From contig JAAEZT010000008.1 in assembly GCA_018222765.1 (NCBI GenBank), forward strand, positions 62,001-126,000: a stretch of 64,000 nucleotides of DNA, read 5' to 3'. Positions 1 through 9,580 of this stretch are shown in pieces (within the stretch, counting starts at the first letter, position 1; each line of letters opens with the position of its first letter). The translations under genes and the position numbers were made by a program. The notes below the pieces were generated by a model. The model did not search any database. It saw only the letters and a list, made by a program, of their open reading frames with translations, and was not told where the DNA came from. The DNA comes from a bacterium. Its GTDB lineage: Bacteria; Verrucomicrobiota; Verrucomicrobiia; Verrucomicrobiales; Akkermansiaceae.

Positions 1-91
1 CCACCGGTCCCGGAACGGGGTCTTTTTATCGAGAGACTGGGAATACCAATCATACTTGGCATTCGGCATGCTCAAGACAACCCACCCATGA
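1..91 (+). other. Left edge: possible 3' end of the preceding gene
   Basis: Only 87 bases precede urtB. One plus frame (from base 2) is open and ends in a TGA at 89-91 that overlaps the urtB ATG as ATGA, the same coupling style used elsewhere in this operon. In urea transport operons the gene before urtB is normally urtA, the periplasmic urea-binding protein. However, the 29 residues readable here do not resemble a UrtA C-terminus I can recognise. The urtB frame is also open to the edge. It may be a UrtA tail, or an intergenic spacer. Confidence 0.25.
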
Positions 92-1728
92 ATCTGACAG
101 ACCTCTGCAAGCGATCTCTATTCTGGGTCTTGTTCATCTTGGGTCTAAGTGGCCCGCTCCATGCGGAGGAGACAGAAGCCAGACGCATACTGAGCAAACT
201 CATTCTGGCTCACTCGGAAGAACAACAAGCAGTCACCGAAGAGCTTTACGATCACGGCGATCAAATTATTAAGGAAGTCATCGAAGGCTGGCGGATCGGC
301 AAGGTCTCGGTCTTTGATCAAGATGGAAATCCCATTGCCCTCCTCAAGCGAGGGGAGGATTCCTACGAAGAAATCAGCTCCGGGAATTCATTCTTAAGAG
401 GAAGTGAGAGCAAAATTAATCGCGCCTCACGCAAACTACGCAAAAAACTTCGAAACGTCGTCGATTTTCTAGATCTCAGTTCCAACGACCCCAGAGAGCG
501 AATTGATGCTGCGATGAAATTGGGGCTCACTCAAAAGCCCGACTATGTCGAAGTCTTACAAGAGCGTATTAATCGCCAAAAAGATTCTGAGGTAAAGGAA
601 GCCTTCGAGGTGGCCTTAAACATCTCGCTCTTGAAAAATAGTGACTCAAGCCAGAAGCTTCAAGCAGTCAAGGATCTGGGCGAGAGCGCCTCTTTTCCGG
701 CGCGTGATTTTATTGAAGCTCTGCGCGTGGAAGCCTCCGAATCAGACGATGACGGAGCAAGTGACCTCGAGGAGGCCTGTGCTGTAGCTCTTGAAAAAAT
801 CGACAGCGAACAAAAACGCGTTGAGTTTTATGGATCATTGTTACGAGGGCTTAGCACGGGCTCGGTCCTGCTGCTTGTCTCCTACGGCCTTGCCATCACC
901 TTTGGCTTGATGGGAGTCATCAACATGGCTCACGGAGAGTTCATCGCTATCGGAGGATATACCGCCTACGTCGTCCAAGGTATCTTCGCAAGCACCTACG
1001 GGATCGGATCAAGCGGATACGAATGGTATTTCGTCCTCGCTCTCCCCGCCTCATTCTTCGTCACAGCCTTCTTTGGAATTCTCCTAGAAAGAGGAGTTAT
1101 CCAGTTCCTCTACAATAGACCACTGGAGTCACTACTGGCGACGTGGGGAATCTCCATGATCATTCAACAGGTGATCCGCTTAAAATTCGGAGCAGCCAAC
1201 GTGGCCGTTTCCTCCCCTCAATGGCTCTTTGGCAGTTACGAATTTTATCGGGTGTCAATGTCTTACAATCGACTCTTCCTGATTGCCTTTGCGCTCTTTG
1301 TCATTATTGCGACCTGGCTTCTGCTCAATAAGACGAGCTGGGGCCTGCACATACGGGCCACCATGCAGAATCGCCGCATGGCTTCAAGCCTCGGTATCAA
1401 GTCTTCACGCGTTAACATGATGACCTTTGCCTACGGTTCCGGGTTGGCCGGACTAGCCGGTGCCTTCCTCTCTCAAATTGGAAACGTCGGACCTTCGATG
1501 GGCCAAACCTACATCGTCGATAGCTTTATGGTCGTAGTCGTCGGAGGAGTGGGAAACCTGCTCGGCGCCGCGCTTTCCTCACTCGGAATCGGAGTCATTG
1601 ACCAAGGGCTGCAGCCTCTTCTGGGACCGGTGATGGGGAAAATCACCGTGCTTTTTGCCATCATTCTCTTCCTTCAACTACGCCCCGGCGGCCTGTTCCC
1701 GGCAAGAACCCGAAGCCTTGATGATTAA
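88..1728 (+). CDS. urtB: Urea ABC transporter permease UrtB
   Basis: This is one of the two inner-membrane permeases of the high-affinity urea ABC importer. The 546-residue protein starts with a signal-like hydrophobic stretch (residues 8-26, ending near HAEE). An extracytoplasmic, charged helical region of about 220 residues follows, with HEAT-like helical pairs; a long N-terminal extension of this kind is usual in UrtB. The branched-chain-amino-acid-type permease core starts near residue 250, with the characteristic GLMGVINMAHGEF loop and later a GGVGNLLGA segment. ATG at 88 is preceded by an ATGA overlap with the upstream frame. The stop is followed directly by the urtC ATG with no spacer. 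Context (urtCDE, then urease) makes urea rather than amino acids the likely substrate. Confidence 0.95.
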   Translation: MNLTDLCKRSLFWVLFILGLSGPLHAEETEARRILSKLILAHSEEQQAVTEELYDHGDQIIKEVIEGWRIGKVSVFDQDGNPIALLKRGEDSYEEISSGNSFLRGSESKINRASRKLRKKLRNVVDFLDLSSNDPRERIDAAMKLGLTQKPDYVEVLQERINRQKDSEVKEAFEVALNISLLKNSDSSQKLQAVKDLGESASFPARDFIEALRVEASESDDDGASDLEEACAVALEKIDSEQKRVEFYGSLLRGLSTGSVLLLVSYGLAITFGLMGVINMAHGEFIAIGGYTAYVVQGIFASTYGIGSSGYEWYFVLALPASFFVTAFFGILLERGVIQFLYNRPLESLLATWGISMIIQQVIRLKFGAANVAVSSPQWLFGSYEFYRVSMSYNRLFLIAFALFVIIATWLLLNKTSWGLHIRATMQNRRMASSLGIKSSRVNMMTFAYGSGLAGLAGAFLSQIGNVGPSMGQTYIVDSFMVVVVGGVGNLLGAALSSLGIGVIDQGLQPLLGPVMGKITVLFAIILFLQLRPGGLFPARTRSLDD

Positions 1729-2823
1729 ATGATTGCCGCCTTAAAACCATTCGAAGCCAAATCGGAGAGGATCACCTTCCTCTCAATGCTCGCCGTGCTC
1801 GTGGTGATGCTTCTTTTGAACACCATGGTCGGGGAAGGGTCAGCCCTTCATCTCCCCGCCTACACCCTCGGAAACTGGGGCAAGTATCTCTGCTACGCCG
1901 TTTTGGCGATGAGTCTCAATATGCTTTGGGGATACACCGGGCTGCTGTGCCTAGGTCAGTGCCTCTTCTTCGCTTTGGGAGGATACGCCTTCGGGATGCA
2001 CCTGATGTTGATGACCGTCGACTATGGCAAAGTCCCGGAATTCATGCAGTTTATGGGCTATCATGAACTCCCCGGCTATTGGTATCCCTTTTACAATCCC
2101 TTTGTTGCGATTCTCGCGGTTATGTTGGTGCCTGGCCTGGTCGCCTTCATCTTTGGATTCCTCGCCTTTCGTTCCCGCATCAAAGGTGTTTACTTTTCTA
2201 TTCTCACCCAGGCGCTCACCTATGCCGCAGCCATCTTGTTCTTCCGAAATGAAACCGGCTTCGGCGGCAACAATGGCTTTACCAATTTCAAATACCTCTT
2301 CGGGGGCGACCTTCGAACTATCGACGCCACCCGGTGGTTGTTCGCCGCTTCCGGCATCCTACTCCTGCTCGTCTATTGGATCATCGCCTGGCTGCTGACC
2401 ACGAAGTTTGGCAAAGTGCAACTTGCCATCCGTGATTCGGAAAACCGCATTCGCTTTTCGGGCTATTCCACCACTCACTTCAAGCTCTTCGTCTTCGTCT
2501 TATCCGCCATCGTGGCTGGACTCGCCGGCGCGCTTTATGTCCCTCAAGCCGGCATCCTCAACCCCAGCCTAATGGAACCCAAGATCGGCTTGGACATCGT
2601 AGTCTGGGTCGCAGTTGGAGGCCGAGGAACCAAACTCGGACCGATCATCGGAGCCGTACTCGTAAGCGCCCTCAAGAGCTATACCACCAGTGCTTATCCC
2701 GACTATTGGCTGATTATCCTCGGCGGACTCTTTGTTTTTGTCGTCCTCTTCATGCCCGATGGCATTGTCGGACTCACCAAGAAAACGTGGGCCAAATACA
2801 GAAAAAAGGAGGTCCCAGCATGA
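1729..2823 (+). CDS. urtC: Urea ABC transporter permease UrtC
   Basis: This is the second permease of the urea importer, 364 residues, of the LivM-type family. It is almost entirely hydrophobic, with around ten membrane segments. The family loop [20 protein letters not shown] lies near residues 65-85, and a cytoplasmic EAA-like loop near 235-250 ([19 protein letters not shown]) would contact the ATPases. It begins at the base after the urtB stop, so translation is probably coupled. Its TGA overlaps the urtD ATG. A GGAGG ribosome-binding site for urtD sits inside its last codons. The assignment to urea comes mainly from operon context. Confidence 0.95.
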   Translation: MIAALKPFEAKSERITFLSMLAVLVVMLLLNTMVGEGSALHLPAYTLGNWGKYLCYAVLAMSLNMLWGYTGLLCLGQCLFFALGGYAFGMHLMLMTVDYGKVPEFMQFMGYHELPGYWYPFYNPFVAILAVMLVPGLVAFIFGFLAFRSRIKGVYFSILTQALTYAAAILFFRNETGFGGNNGFTNFKYLFGGDLRTIDATRWLFAASGILLLLVYWIIAWLLTTKFGKVQLAIRDSENRIRFSGYSTTHFKLFVFVLSAIVAGLAGALYVPQAGILNPSLMEPKIGLDIVVWVAVGGRGTKLGPIIGAVLVSALKSYTTSAYPDYWLIILGGLFVFVVLFMPDGIVGLTKKTWAKYRKKEVPA

Positions 2824-3602
2824 ACCCACTTTACCGCGACACCAATCTCGTCCTCTCTGCAGAAGGAGTTCATCGGTCCTTCGATGGTTTCAAGGCTATC
2901 AATGATCTCAATTTCTACCTCAGTGAGGGTGAACTCCGCACCGTGATTGGCCCCAATGGAGCTGGCAAGAGCACCTTCATGGATATCATCACTGGACGGA
3001 CCCGACCCGATGAGGGCACAGTTAAGTTTCACGAATCTGATGGTCACGATATCGATCTGACCAAGCTCCCGGAATACAAAGTCAACCGACTGGGTATCGC
3101 CCGAAAGTTTCAAACGCCCAGTGTCTACAATCAACACTCGGTTTTCGATAACTTGCTCTTGTCCTTGAACCGCCCTCGGGGCGTCATGAAAGGCCTCTTC
3201 TACAAGATGACCAAAGATGATCGTGAAGAGATCGAAGAAGTTCTCGAGACGATTCGTCTTCATGATCGCCGCGATGAGTTGGCCGGCTTTCTCTCCCACG
3301 GCCAAAAACAATGGCTCGAGATCGGGATGCTACTTGCCCAAAAGCCGCGCGTCCTATTGGTAGATGAACCGGCAGCGGGCATGAGTGACGAGGAGACAGA
3401 GCGCACCGGCGAACTTCTGCTGAGCCTGGAAGGCAAACACAGCGTGGTGGTCGTCGAACACGACATGGAATTCGTACGTCAAATCGCGCGACGGATCACC
3501 GTGCTCCACCAAGGACATGTCTTGAAGGAAGGATCCTTCGACCATGTCTCGAATGATCCGGAAGTGAAAGAGGTATATTTAGGAAGGCAAGCCCATGGGT
3601 AA
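2820..3602 (+). CDS. urtD: Urea ABC transporter ATP-binding protein UrtD
   Basis: This is one of two cytoplasmic ATPases that power UrtBC, 260 residues from the chosen start. I chose ATG at 2820, not an earlier in-frame ATG at 2706. It overlaps the urtC stop as ATGA, has an AAAAAAGGAGG ribosome site 8 bases upstream, and gives a normal N-terminus. Walker [10 protein letters not shown] is at residues 44-52, an [15 protein letters not shown] signature follows, and Walker B is [13 protein letters not shown]. LivG-type features (KFQTPSVY loop, [12 protein letters not shown] switch) are present. The last codons overlap the start of urtE by 8 bases. Confidence 0.95.
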   Translation: MNPLYRDTNLVLSAEGVHRSFDGFKAINDLNFYLSEGELRTVIGPNGAGKSTFMDIITGRTRPDEGTVKFHESDGHDIDLTKLPEYKVNRLGIARKFQTPSVYNQHSVFDNLLLSLNRPRGVMKGLFYKMTKDDREEIEEVLETIRLHDRRDELAGFLSHGQKQWLEIGMLLAQKPRVLLVDEPAAGMSDEETERTGELLLSLEGKHSVVVVEHDMEFVRQIARRITVLHQGHVLKEGSFDHVSNDPEVKEVYLGRQAHG

Positions 3603-4299
3603 TCTGTTAGAACTAAAGAAAGTCGAAGCAACCTATGATCAATCGATCATCTTGCGGGGGGTGGATCTCGAAGTGCCTCCCAATTCCGTAGTCGCCCTCT
3701 TGGGCCGCAATGGGGTGGGAAAAACAACCACCCTTCGAACCATCATGGGCCTCGTGAACACCACGGCGGGTACAATTGAGCTCGAAGGCAAAAAACTGGG
3801 AAGGACCAATCCGGAATCCCGCGCTCGCATGGGAGTCGGATACGTTCCGCAGGGGCGGGATATTTTCCCGATGCTAACGGTGTGGGAAAATCTCAAAGTC
3901 AGCCTCTCAATCTACGGCAAGGAATCCGCGAATCGCCTCGAGGAGGTCTACACTCTCTTCCCCGTCCTCAAAGAAATGCTTCATCGCAAAGGCGGAGTCC
4001 TCAGTGGCGGCCAGCAACAACAGCTCGCCATCGGACGCGCCTTACTGACCCGCCCAAAGATTTTGGTTCTCGATGAACCAACCGAAGGCATCCAACCGTC
4101 CATCATTGACCAGATCGAAGATGCCATTCTTTACCTCAAGAAAACCTACGACATGAGTATTCTGCTCGTAGAGCAGTATCTCGATTTTGCCAAAGCAGTT
4201 TCGGATCGATTTTACATCATGGATCGAGGCGCCATGCTTACCGAGGGCTCCATCGAAGAGCTGTCCGAAGACTTGATTAGCCGACACCTCACCGTTTAG
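3595..4299 (+). CDS. urtE: Urea ABC transporter ATP-binding protein UrtE
   Basis: This is the second ATPase of the urea importer, 234 residues, LivF type. Walker [10 protein letters not shown] lies at about 38-46, the signature [15 protein letters not shown] near 142-156, and Walker [15 protein letters not shown] just after. The switch histidine position is replaced by Gln ([10 protein letters not shown]), which is normal in LivF/UrtE proteins. It overlaps urtD by 8 bases and is followed 4 bases later by ureA, joining transport directly to urease in one transcription unit. Confidence 0.95.
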   Translation: MGNLLELKKVEATYDQSIILRGVDLEVPPNSVVALLGRNGVGKTTTLRTIMGLVNTTAGTIELEGKKLGRTNPESRARMGVGYVPQGRDIFPMLTVWENLKVSLSIYGKESANRLEEVYTLFPVLKEMLHRKGGVLSGGQQQQLAIGRALLTRPKILVLDEPTEGIQPSIIDQIEDAILYLKKTYDMSILLVEQYLDFAKAVSDRFYIMDRGAMLTEGSIEELSEDLISRHLTV

Positions 4300-4303
4300 A
4301 CCG

Positions 4304-4606
4304 ATGCACTTAACCCCCAGAGAACAGGAAAAACTGATGGTGGTCGTGGCTGCCGATTTAGCACGGCGCCGCCAGGCAAGGGGGCTTCGGCTGAACTACC
4401 CTGAAGCCGTCGCCATCATCACCTACGAGATCTTCGAAGGGGCCCGAGACGGAAAAACCGTCGCCCAGTTAATGGATGAAGGAACTCGGATTTTAACCAA
4501 GGCCGATGTCATGGACGGCGTCGCCGAAATGATTCACGAAGTGCAGGCGGAAGCCACATTCCCCGACGGGACCAAGCTCGTCACGGTTCATCACCCCATT
4601 CAATAA
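4304..4606 (+). CDS. ureA: Urease gamma subunit
   Basis: This is the smallest structural subunit of the nickel enzyme that hydrolyses urea to ammonia and carbamate. At 100 residues it has the usual length. It shows the family pattern throughout: [11 protein letters not shown] at the N-terminus, [21 protein letters not shown] in the middle, and a C-terminal [17 protein letters not shown] segment. It starts 4 bases after the urtE stop and ends 3 bases before ureB. The separate gamma and beta genes are the usual bacterial arrangement, not the fused Helicobacter type. Confidence 0.97.
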   Translation: MHLTPREQEKLMVVVAADLARRRQARGLRLNYPEAVAIITYEIFEGARDGKTVAQLMDEGTRILTKADVMDGVAEMIHEVQAEATFPDGTKLVTVHHPIQ

Positions 4607-4609
4607 GCT

Positions 4610-4918
4610 ATGATTCCCGGAGAACTCATTCCCAAGAAAGCTGAGCCCCTGATCGCCAATAAGGGCCTGGAAACGACCAGCTTAATTGTCGCCAATACCG
4701 GAGATCGCCCGATTCAAATCGGAAGTCACTTTCATTTTTACGAAGTCAACTCAGCCCTCGATTTCGATCGCGAAGCGGCGCGCGGATTTCGACTGAATAT
4801 CGCCTCGGGAACCGCGGTGCGATTTGAACCGGGCGACGAGAAAGAAGTCGATCTGGTAGCCTTGGCCGGAAAGCGCGAAGTTTGGGGCCTGAACGCAAAA
4901 ATCAACGGACCACTCTAA
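4610..4918 (+). CDS. ureB: Urease beta subunit
   Basis: Structural subunit, 102 residues, which together with gamma and alpha forms the urease (ABC)3 trimer. Recognisable segments are MIPGELIP, the [19 protein letters not shown] block near 29-47, and the [25 protein letters not shown] block near 74-97. The SHFHF stretch is diagnostic of the subunit. It sits between ureA and ureC with 3- and 4-base spacers. Confidence 0.97.
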   Translation: MIPGELIPKKAEPLIANKGLETTSLIVANTGDRPIQIGSHFHFYEVNSALDFDREAARGFRLNIASGTAVRFEPGDEKEVDLVALAGKREVWGLNAKINGPL

Positions 4919-4922
4919 AACC

Positions 4923-6695
4923 ATGGCTTTGGAAATTTCACGCGAAAAGTATGCCGAGCACTACGGCCCCACAGTCGGCGATCAAGTCCGACTGGGCGAT
5001 ACCGAATTAATCATCGAGGTCGAGCGAGATCTCATCGCGGAAGGTGGTGGCTACGGAGACGAAGTTAAGTTTGGCGGCGGCAAAGTGATTCGGGATGGCA
5101 TGGGTCAATCTTCCTCGGCTCTCGATGCCGAATGCCTCGATCTTGTCATCACCAACGCCACCATTCTCGACGCCGAACTGGGAGTCATCAAAGCCGACCT
5201 AGGAGTCCGAGACGGCCGGATTGTGGGAATCGGTCATGCCGGAAACCCCGGCATTCAAAATGGCATCGGCTCAGTCATCCCCGACCCTCTCCTGGGCAAA
5301 TTTGATCCCATGATCATCGGAGCGAGCACGGAAGCAATCGCCGGCGAAGGGGCCATCCTGACGGCCGGAGGAATTGATGCCCACATTCACTTTATTTGCC
5401 CGCAACAGATCGATGAAGCCATCGCCAGCGGCGTGACCACGATGCTGGGCGGCGGCACCGGGCCGGCGACCGGCACCAATGCCACGACATGCACTCCGGG
5501 CTCCTGGAATATTCATCGCATGCTCGAAGCGGCAGATGAATATCCCGTCAATTTGGGATTTCTGGGCAAGGGCAACTGCGCGCAACCCGAGCCTCTCCGC
5601 GAGCAAGTCCGCGCCGGAGCGATTGGGTTAAAACTTCACGAAGACTGGGGCACCACTCCGGCCGCCATCGACACCTGCCTCAGCGTGGCCGACGAAATGG
5701 ACGTGCAAGTCGCCATCCATACTGACACCTTGAACGAGTCCGGTTTCCTCGAGGATACTCTCGCCGCCATCAATGGCCGAACCATCCATACCTACCATTC
5801 AGAGGGAGCAGGCGGAGGACACGCTCCGGACATCATGAAGGTTTGTTCGCATCCCAATGTCCTTCCCTCCTCAACCAACCCAACCCGTCCTTTTACGGTC
5901 AACACCCTCGATGAACACCTCGATATGCTCATGGTGTGTCACCATCTAGATTCCAAAATTCCGGAAGACGTCGCCTTTGCAGACTCCCGGATTCGACCGC
6001 AAACCATCGCGGCGGAAGACATGCTGCACGACCGCGGGGCCATCTCCATCATCTCATCGGACAGTCAGGCCATGGGCCGTGTCGGTGAGGTTATCTGCCG
6101 GACATGGCAGACAGCCCACAAGATGAAGATTCAATTTGGGCCGCTTGCTGATGAATCGGGAAAACATACCACAGCAGACAATTTCCGCGCTCTCCGCTAT
6201 GTCGCCAAGTACACCATCAACCCAGCCTTGGTTCACGGCATCGCCACCGAGGTCGGCTCACTCATGGTCGGAAAATTAGCCGATATTGTTCTATGGAAAC
6301 CCATGTTCTTTGGCATCAAACCAGAGCTCATTCTGAAGGGCGGCATGATTTCCTGTGCCAACATGGGCGACCCCAATGCCTCCATCCCCACACCGCAGCC
6401 AACTTTCTACCGTCCGCAATTTGCGGCTCATGGGAAGGCCCGGGCAAAAACCTGTGTGACTTTCGTGAGCGCCATTTCATTACAAGAAGGATTGGAGGAA
6501 AAGCTGCAAGTCTCCAAGAAGCTTGTCGCCGTCAAAGACACCCGAAAGGTATCCAAGAAGGACCTCCTCTTCAACGCGAGTTGCCCGGACATCCAAATCG
6601 ATCCCGAAAGCTATCGAGTCACCGCAGACGGAGAGGAGCTGTCTTGTGAACCCTTGAGTGAAGTTCCGCTGGGACAACGATACTTTCTCTTTTAA
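4923..6695 (+). CDS. ureC: Urease alpha (catalytic) subunit
   Basis: Catalytic subunit of 590 residues carrying the dinuclear nickel centre. All metal and catalytic residues are present: His154 and His156 (in DAHIHF), Lys237 to be carbamylated ([11 protein letters not shown]), His266 (AIHTDT), His292 ([10 protein letters not shown]), the mobile-flap Cys339/His340 (VCHHLDS) and Asp380 (SSDSQAMGR). These sit exactly 20 positions later than the Klebsiella numbering I know. There is therefore a net insertion before His154, readable around residues 112-129 (a Gly/Pro-rich segment with DPLLGKFDP). The C-terminus ends [10 protein letters not shown] as expected. The stop overlaps the ureE start as TAATG. 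Confidence 0.97.
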   Translation: MALEISREKYAEHYGPTVGDQVRLGDTELIIEVERDLIAEGGGYGDEVKFGGGKVIRDGMGQSSSALDAECLDLVITNATILDAELGVIKADLGVRDGRIVGIGHAGNPGIQNGIGSVIPDPLLGKFDPMIIGASTEAIAGEGAILTAGGIDAHIHFICPQQIDEAIASGVTTMLGGGTGPATGTNATTCTPGSWNIHRMLEAADEYPVNLGFLGKGNCAQPEPLREQVRAGAIGLKLHEDWGTTPAAIDTCLSVADEMDVQVAIHTDTLNESGFLEDTLAAINGRTIHTYHSEGAGGGHAPDIMKVCSHPNVLPSSTNPTRPFTVNTLDEHLDMLMVCHHLDSKIPEDVAFADSRIRPQTIAAEDMLHDRGAISIISSDSQAMGRVGEVICRTWQTAHKMKIQFGPLADESGKHTTADNFRALRYVAKYTINPALVHGIATEVGSLMVGKLADIVLWKPMFFGIKPELILKGGMISCANMGDPNASIPTPQPTFYRPQFAAHGKARAKTCVTFVSAISLQEGLEEKLQVSKKLVAVKDTRKVSKKDLLFNASCPDIQIDPESYRVTADGEELSCEPLSEVPLGQRYFLF

Positions 6696-7117
6696 TGGCC
6701 CTGCTCTTCAATCGTATTGGTGAAGCCTGCGAAGATGCCATCGCAGTGCAAATCGCGCGGATTGATCTATGGAAACGTCGCTGGCGCGGAGTCGCCGCCA
6801 ATGGCGAAGAAGTCGCCGTGATGCTGGAGGACCCGGCGAAGAACGGGGACACCCTTCATGGCGACGAAAGGAGCATTCGCATCGAACAACTCGAGGAGGA
6901 AGTCGTCGCCATCACCCTGCCTCAAGATCCCGAGATGGCGGCCAAGATCGCATGGTATCTCGGCAACCGGCACATTCCGGTCGAGGTCCGGACAACAGAA
7001 CTGTTGGTGGAAAATTTCCCCACCCTTACGGATTCTTTGGAGAGAATCGGAATCCCACACATAGTACGTCAGGATATTCTCAATTGTCGCCCTCACTCAG
7101 AAGACCACCAACATTGA
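6695..7117 (+). CDS. ureE: Urease accessory protein UreE (nickel metallochaperone)
   Basis: Delivers nickel to the UreDFG-urease complex. It has 140 residues, with the conserved GNRHIP motif placing the metal-binding His at 93. The C-terminal tail (HSEDHQH) is only mildly His-rich, much shorter than the Klebsiella His tail, so bulk nickel storage is unlikely. The N-terminal peptide-binding half is divergent. Its ATG overlaps the ureC stop. It is followed by ureF after 5 bases. Confidence 0.9.
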   Translation: MALLFNRIGEACEDAIAVQIARIDLWKRRWRGVAANGEEVAVMLEDPAKNGDTLHGDERSIRIEQLEEEVVAITLPQDPEMAAKIAWYLGNRHIPVEVRTTELLVENFPTLTDSLERIGIPHIVRQDILNCRPHSEDHQH

Positions 7118-7122
7118 TCACC

Positions 7123-7788
7123 ATGGAAAACGATTGGATGGAAATGATGCTTCAGTTTGCCGACAGCTCGCTGCCGGTGGGAGGCTACGCCCATTCATTT
7201 GGACTCGAAGGACTTTGCCAATCAAGAGATCTTCAAAGCGACGATGATCTGCGTCTCTTTCTCCTGCGGGACGTCCGCCACAGCTTGATCACGGTGGATG
7301 TCCCTCTCATGTTGCGAGCCTATCAGGCCGCGCTTGATCTCGATGGTGACCGAATTCACTACTGGGATGAGGTCGCTTGGGCGATGCGCCCGACGAGACA
7401 ACTTCGGGAGGCAGCGGGTCGGATTGGTCGGCAGACCTGGCAACTTTACACAAAAACGTGGCGCGAATTGGACGGCCATCATTTTTATCGCTACCAGGCA
7501 CCCGTTGTGAGCGGAGTGATTTTTGCAGAGCGGGGAGTCCCGCAGAAAGCGGCCTACAGCACCCTAGTGTATCAGACTTTTTCCGCCCTAGTGCAAAGCG
7601 CACTCAAGCTTCTCCCAATTGGACCCAGTGCCGCGCAGTCGATCCTAAAAGACGGCCTGGCCCGGATGGCGGGTGAACTCCCGGTGGCCGCAGCTCTCAC
7701 TGACGACGAATTGGGAAGCTTCAACCCCCTGTGGGACGTCGCCGCCAGCCGTCACGAACGGGCCGACGCCCGCCTCTTTATTTCATAA
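7123..7788 (+). CDS. ureF: Urease accessory protein UreF
   Basis: UreF bridges UreD and UreG in the activation complex and gates GTPase-dependent nickel insertion. The protein is 221 residues, all-helical. It carries the family start [21 protein letters not shown] (residues 11-31), then [16 protein letters not shown], and a C-terminal [21 protein letters not shown] end typical of UreF. I use ATG 7123, 5 bases after the ureE stop. The frame is open further upstream across ureE, but those residues are not UreF-like. ureG follows after 4 bases. Confidence 0.95.
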   Translation: MENDWMEMMLQFADSSLPVGGYAHSFGLEGLCQSRDLQSDDDLRLFLLRDVRHSLITVDVPLMLRAYQAALDLDGDRIHYWDEVAWAMRPTRQLREAAGRIGRQTWQLYTKTWRELDGHHFYRYQAPVVSGVIFAERGVPQKAAYSTLVYQTFSALVQSALKLLPIGPSAAQSILKDGLARMAGELPVAAALTDDELGSFNPLWDVAASRHERADARLFIS

Positions 7789-7792
7789 AATC

Positions 7793-8413
7793 ATGAGCCA
7801 GAACAAAGCAATCAGAGTGGGAATCGGCGGACCGGTGGGTTCGGGAAAATCAACTCTCTGCCTTACCCTTTGCCGCCACTACCGAGCATTGCGAAACATG
7901 GCGGTCATCACAAATGACATCTACACCAAAGAAGACGCGCGAATGCTGATCGAAGCCTCGGCCTTGCCCGAGGAACGGATCATTGGAGTTGAAACCGGTG
8001 GCTGTCCGCACACCGCCATCCGGGATGACATATCCATGAACCTCGAAGCCGTCTCCGAACTGGAAAAGCGACTCGAAGGACTAGAGTTTATTTTGATTGA
8101 AAGCGGTGGAGACAATCTCACCGCAACCTTCTCGCCAGAGCTCGCCGATGTCTTCATCTACGTCATCGATGTCACCGAAGGAGGAGACATTCCCCGCAAG
8201 GGCGGACCCGCGATTGTGGGTTCGGATCTTCTGGTAGTGAACAAGGCGGATCTCGCCCCCTACGTCGAAGTCGATCTCGAGCGGATGCACTCCGACTGCG
8301 CCTCAAAACGCGGTGACCGACCTTTCCTGATGACCGACTTGAAATCCGGGCGTGAGGTGGATGAGCTCATTGCCTGGTTCGACCGAGTCGTTCTTTTTTC
8401 TGATGTTGGGTAG
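7793..8413 (+). CDS. ureG: Urease accessory GTPase UreG
   Basis: SIMIBI-class GTPase that binds nickel at its dimer interface and drives its insertion into urease. The chosen start (ATG 7793) gives 206 residues, the normal size. P-loop GGPVGSGKS is at about 12-20, the metal-binding Cys-Pro-His triad at 71-73 ([11 protein letters not shown]), the ESGGDNL switch region near 102-108 and the guanine-specificity motif NKADL near 150. An in-frame ATG at 7673 lies inside ureF and is rejected. Its end overlaps the ureD start by 11 bases. Confidence 0.96.
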   Translation: MSQNKAIRVGIGGPVGSGKSTLCLTLCRHYRALRNMAVITNDIYTKEDARMLIEASALPEERIIGVETGGCPHTAIRDDISMNLEAVSELEKRLEGLEFILIESGGDNLTATFSPELADVFIYVIDVTEGGDIPRKGGPAIVGSDLLVVNKADLAPYVEVDLERMHSDCASKRGDRPFLMTDLKSGREVDELIAWFDRVVLFSDVG

Positions 8414-9230
8414 CTTACAGAGCCAGGCTTCGCTGGTATTTGAATCGGGCGGCGAAGGCCACACCGCGCTGACCCGACGCCGGGCCGGTGGCCTTTTTCA
8501 TGTCGGCAAACCCTATTGGGACGGACAGGCACTGAGTGCTCAAGTTGTCAATCCCACCGCCGGGTTATTCGCAGGGGATGAGATGGAATTGGGCGTCGAA
8601 TTAGGCGAGGGATCACAGGTGGAACTTTCCTCCCCCAACGCGACCCGATTCTACTCGATGGACAACCGCCCGGCCATGATCCAACAACGATTTACGATCG
8701 GCCCAAAAGCTTCTCTTGAATATCACCCCAACTGGGTCGTTCCCCAGCAAGGGTCATCGGTAGAGCAACACACCCGCATTGAAGTCGCTAAATCCGGAGA
8801 GTTGATCTTCTTTGACTGCCTCGCCCCGGGGCGGGTTCGACACGGAGAACAATATCGCTACAAACGATACGTCACCTCTTTAGAGCTTCGCTACAAAGAC
8901 GAACTCCGAGCAAAGGAAAGAATGATCTTGGAGCCAGATCTAGGCGGATGGCCCTTGTTCGTTCCCGGATGGGAAGTCTGCTTTTACGGAGCCGTCTGGC
9001 TGGTGAGCGATCGCCTTGAAGATCATTTCGATTCTCTCGCTAGCTTGGAATCCAGCTTGAACGGTCCCAGCCTAAAATGCGGTCTGACAATGCAAGGTCC
9101 GGGAGTAGTGGTGATTCGCCTCCTAGCGGCACGAAGCCTGCTTGTCAAAAAAGCCTTCGCCAGGATTCGAAAAGCTGCCGCTCCAATTTTCCCTATTTTA
9201 CAACGCGAACAACGAATTCCACAAAACTAA
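8403..9230 (+). CDS. ureD: Urease accessory protein UreD (UreH)
   Basis: Scaffold protein that binds apo-urease and tunnels nickel from UreF/UreG. From ATG 8403 it has 275 residues, the usual length, and overlaps the ureG end by 11 bases. An earlier in-frame ATG at 8352 would overlap ureG by 62 bases and adds unlike residues. Family segments are visible: [16 protein letters not shown] near 44-59, [10 protein letters not shown] near 75-84, and [13 protein letters not shown] with FDCLAPGR further on. UreD last in the operon is one of several known gene orders. Confidence 0.93.
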   Translation: MLGSLQSQASLVFESGGEGHTALTRRRAGGLFHVGKPYWDGQALSAQVVNPTAGLFAGDEMELGVELGEGSQVELSSPNATRFYSMDNRPAMIQQRFTIGPKASLEYHPNWVVPQQGSSVEQHTRIEVAKSGELIFFDCLAPGRVRHGEQYRYKRYVTSLELRYKDELRAKERMILEPDLGGWPLFVPGWEVCFYGAVWLVSDRLEDHFDSLASLESSLNGPSLKCGLTMQGPGVVVIRLLAARSLLVKKAFARIRKAAAPIFPILQREQRIPQN

Positions 9231-9235
9231 TAAAT

Positions 9236-9421
9236 ATGATGACTCGAAAAACCCGAATGGTATTTTTAGCAGCCCAAGTAGCCCTGATGTCTGCAGCCTC
9301 CGCCCACCCCGGCCCTCCGGGACATACCCACCCCGATGACTGGCCCTTTGACCTGATCGCGGGACTGGTCGCAGGCGCCCTCATTGTCTGCGCAGCTAAA
9401 TTCATCGTAAAACGAGGCTAA
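9236..9421 (+). CDS. Small exported/membrane peptide with His-Pro-rich segment
   Basis: A 61-residue reading frame starts 5 bases after the ureD stop (ATG 9236, or the adjacent ATG 9239). It has a basic N-terminus and hydrophobic signal or first membrane segment (residues 7-23, ending SAASA). A short HPGPPGHTHPDDWPF linker with three His follows, then a second hydrophobic helix (about 40-55) and a basic KFIVKRG end. I do not recognise the family. The position at the end of a complete urea/urease operon and the His-rich linker suggest a role in nickel handling or in urease biology at the membrane, but this is inference from context. Confidence 0.6.
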   Translation: MMTRKTRMVFLAAQVALMSAASAHPGPPGHTHPDDWPFDLIAGLVAGALIVCAAKFIVKRG

Positions 9422-9466
9422 ATTCGTCTCCTCATTCCCCACGGTGTCGATGGAGAATCTAAAAGG

Positions 9467-9484
9467 CCGCCCCGATTTGGGCGG
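9467..9484. terminator. GC-rich hairpin after the urea operon
   Basis: CCGCCC, a 6-base loop and GGGCGG form a perfect 6-bp stem 45 bases after the last gene of the urea operon. There is no T-run on the plus side. The only T-run (CCTTTT) is on the minus side. It could be a Rho-dependent or processed 3' end, or chance. Confidence 0.3.
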
Positions 9485-9580
9485 GCATGTTGGCGCATCC
9501 ATTTGTTCCAACCTCAGGGAATGGTTGAAAGGAGGAATGAAGGCGCTCAGTAACTAGCTCATCCCGCTATCCCTATCTTT

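Noticed and set aside
1-9421. Urea operon as a recently acquired island
   Set aside because: No integrase, tRNA, direct repeats or composition break was seen at either end, and the left edge is outside the window.
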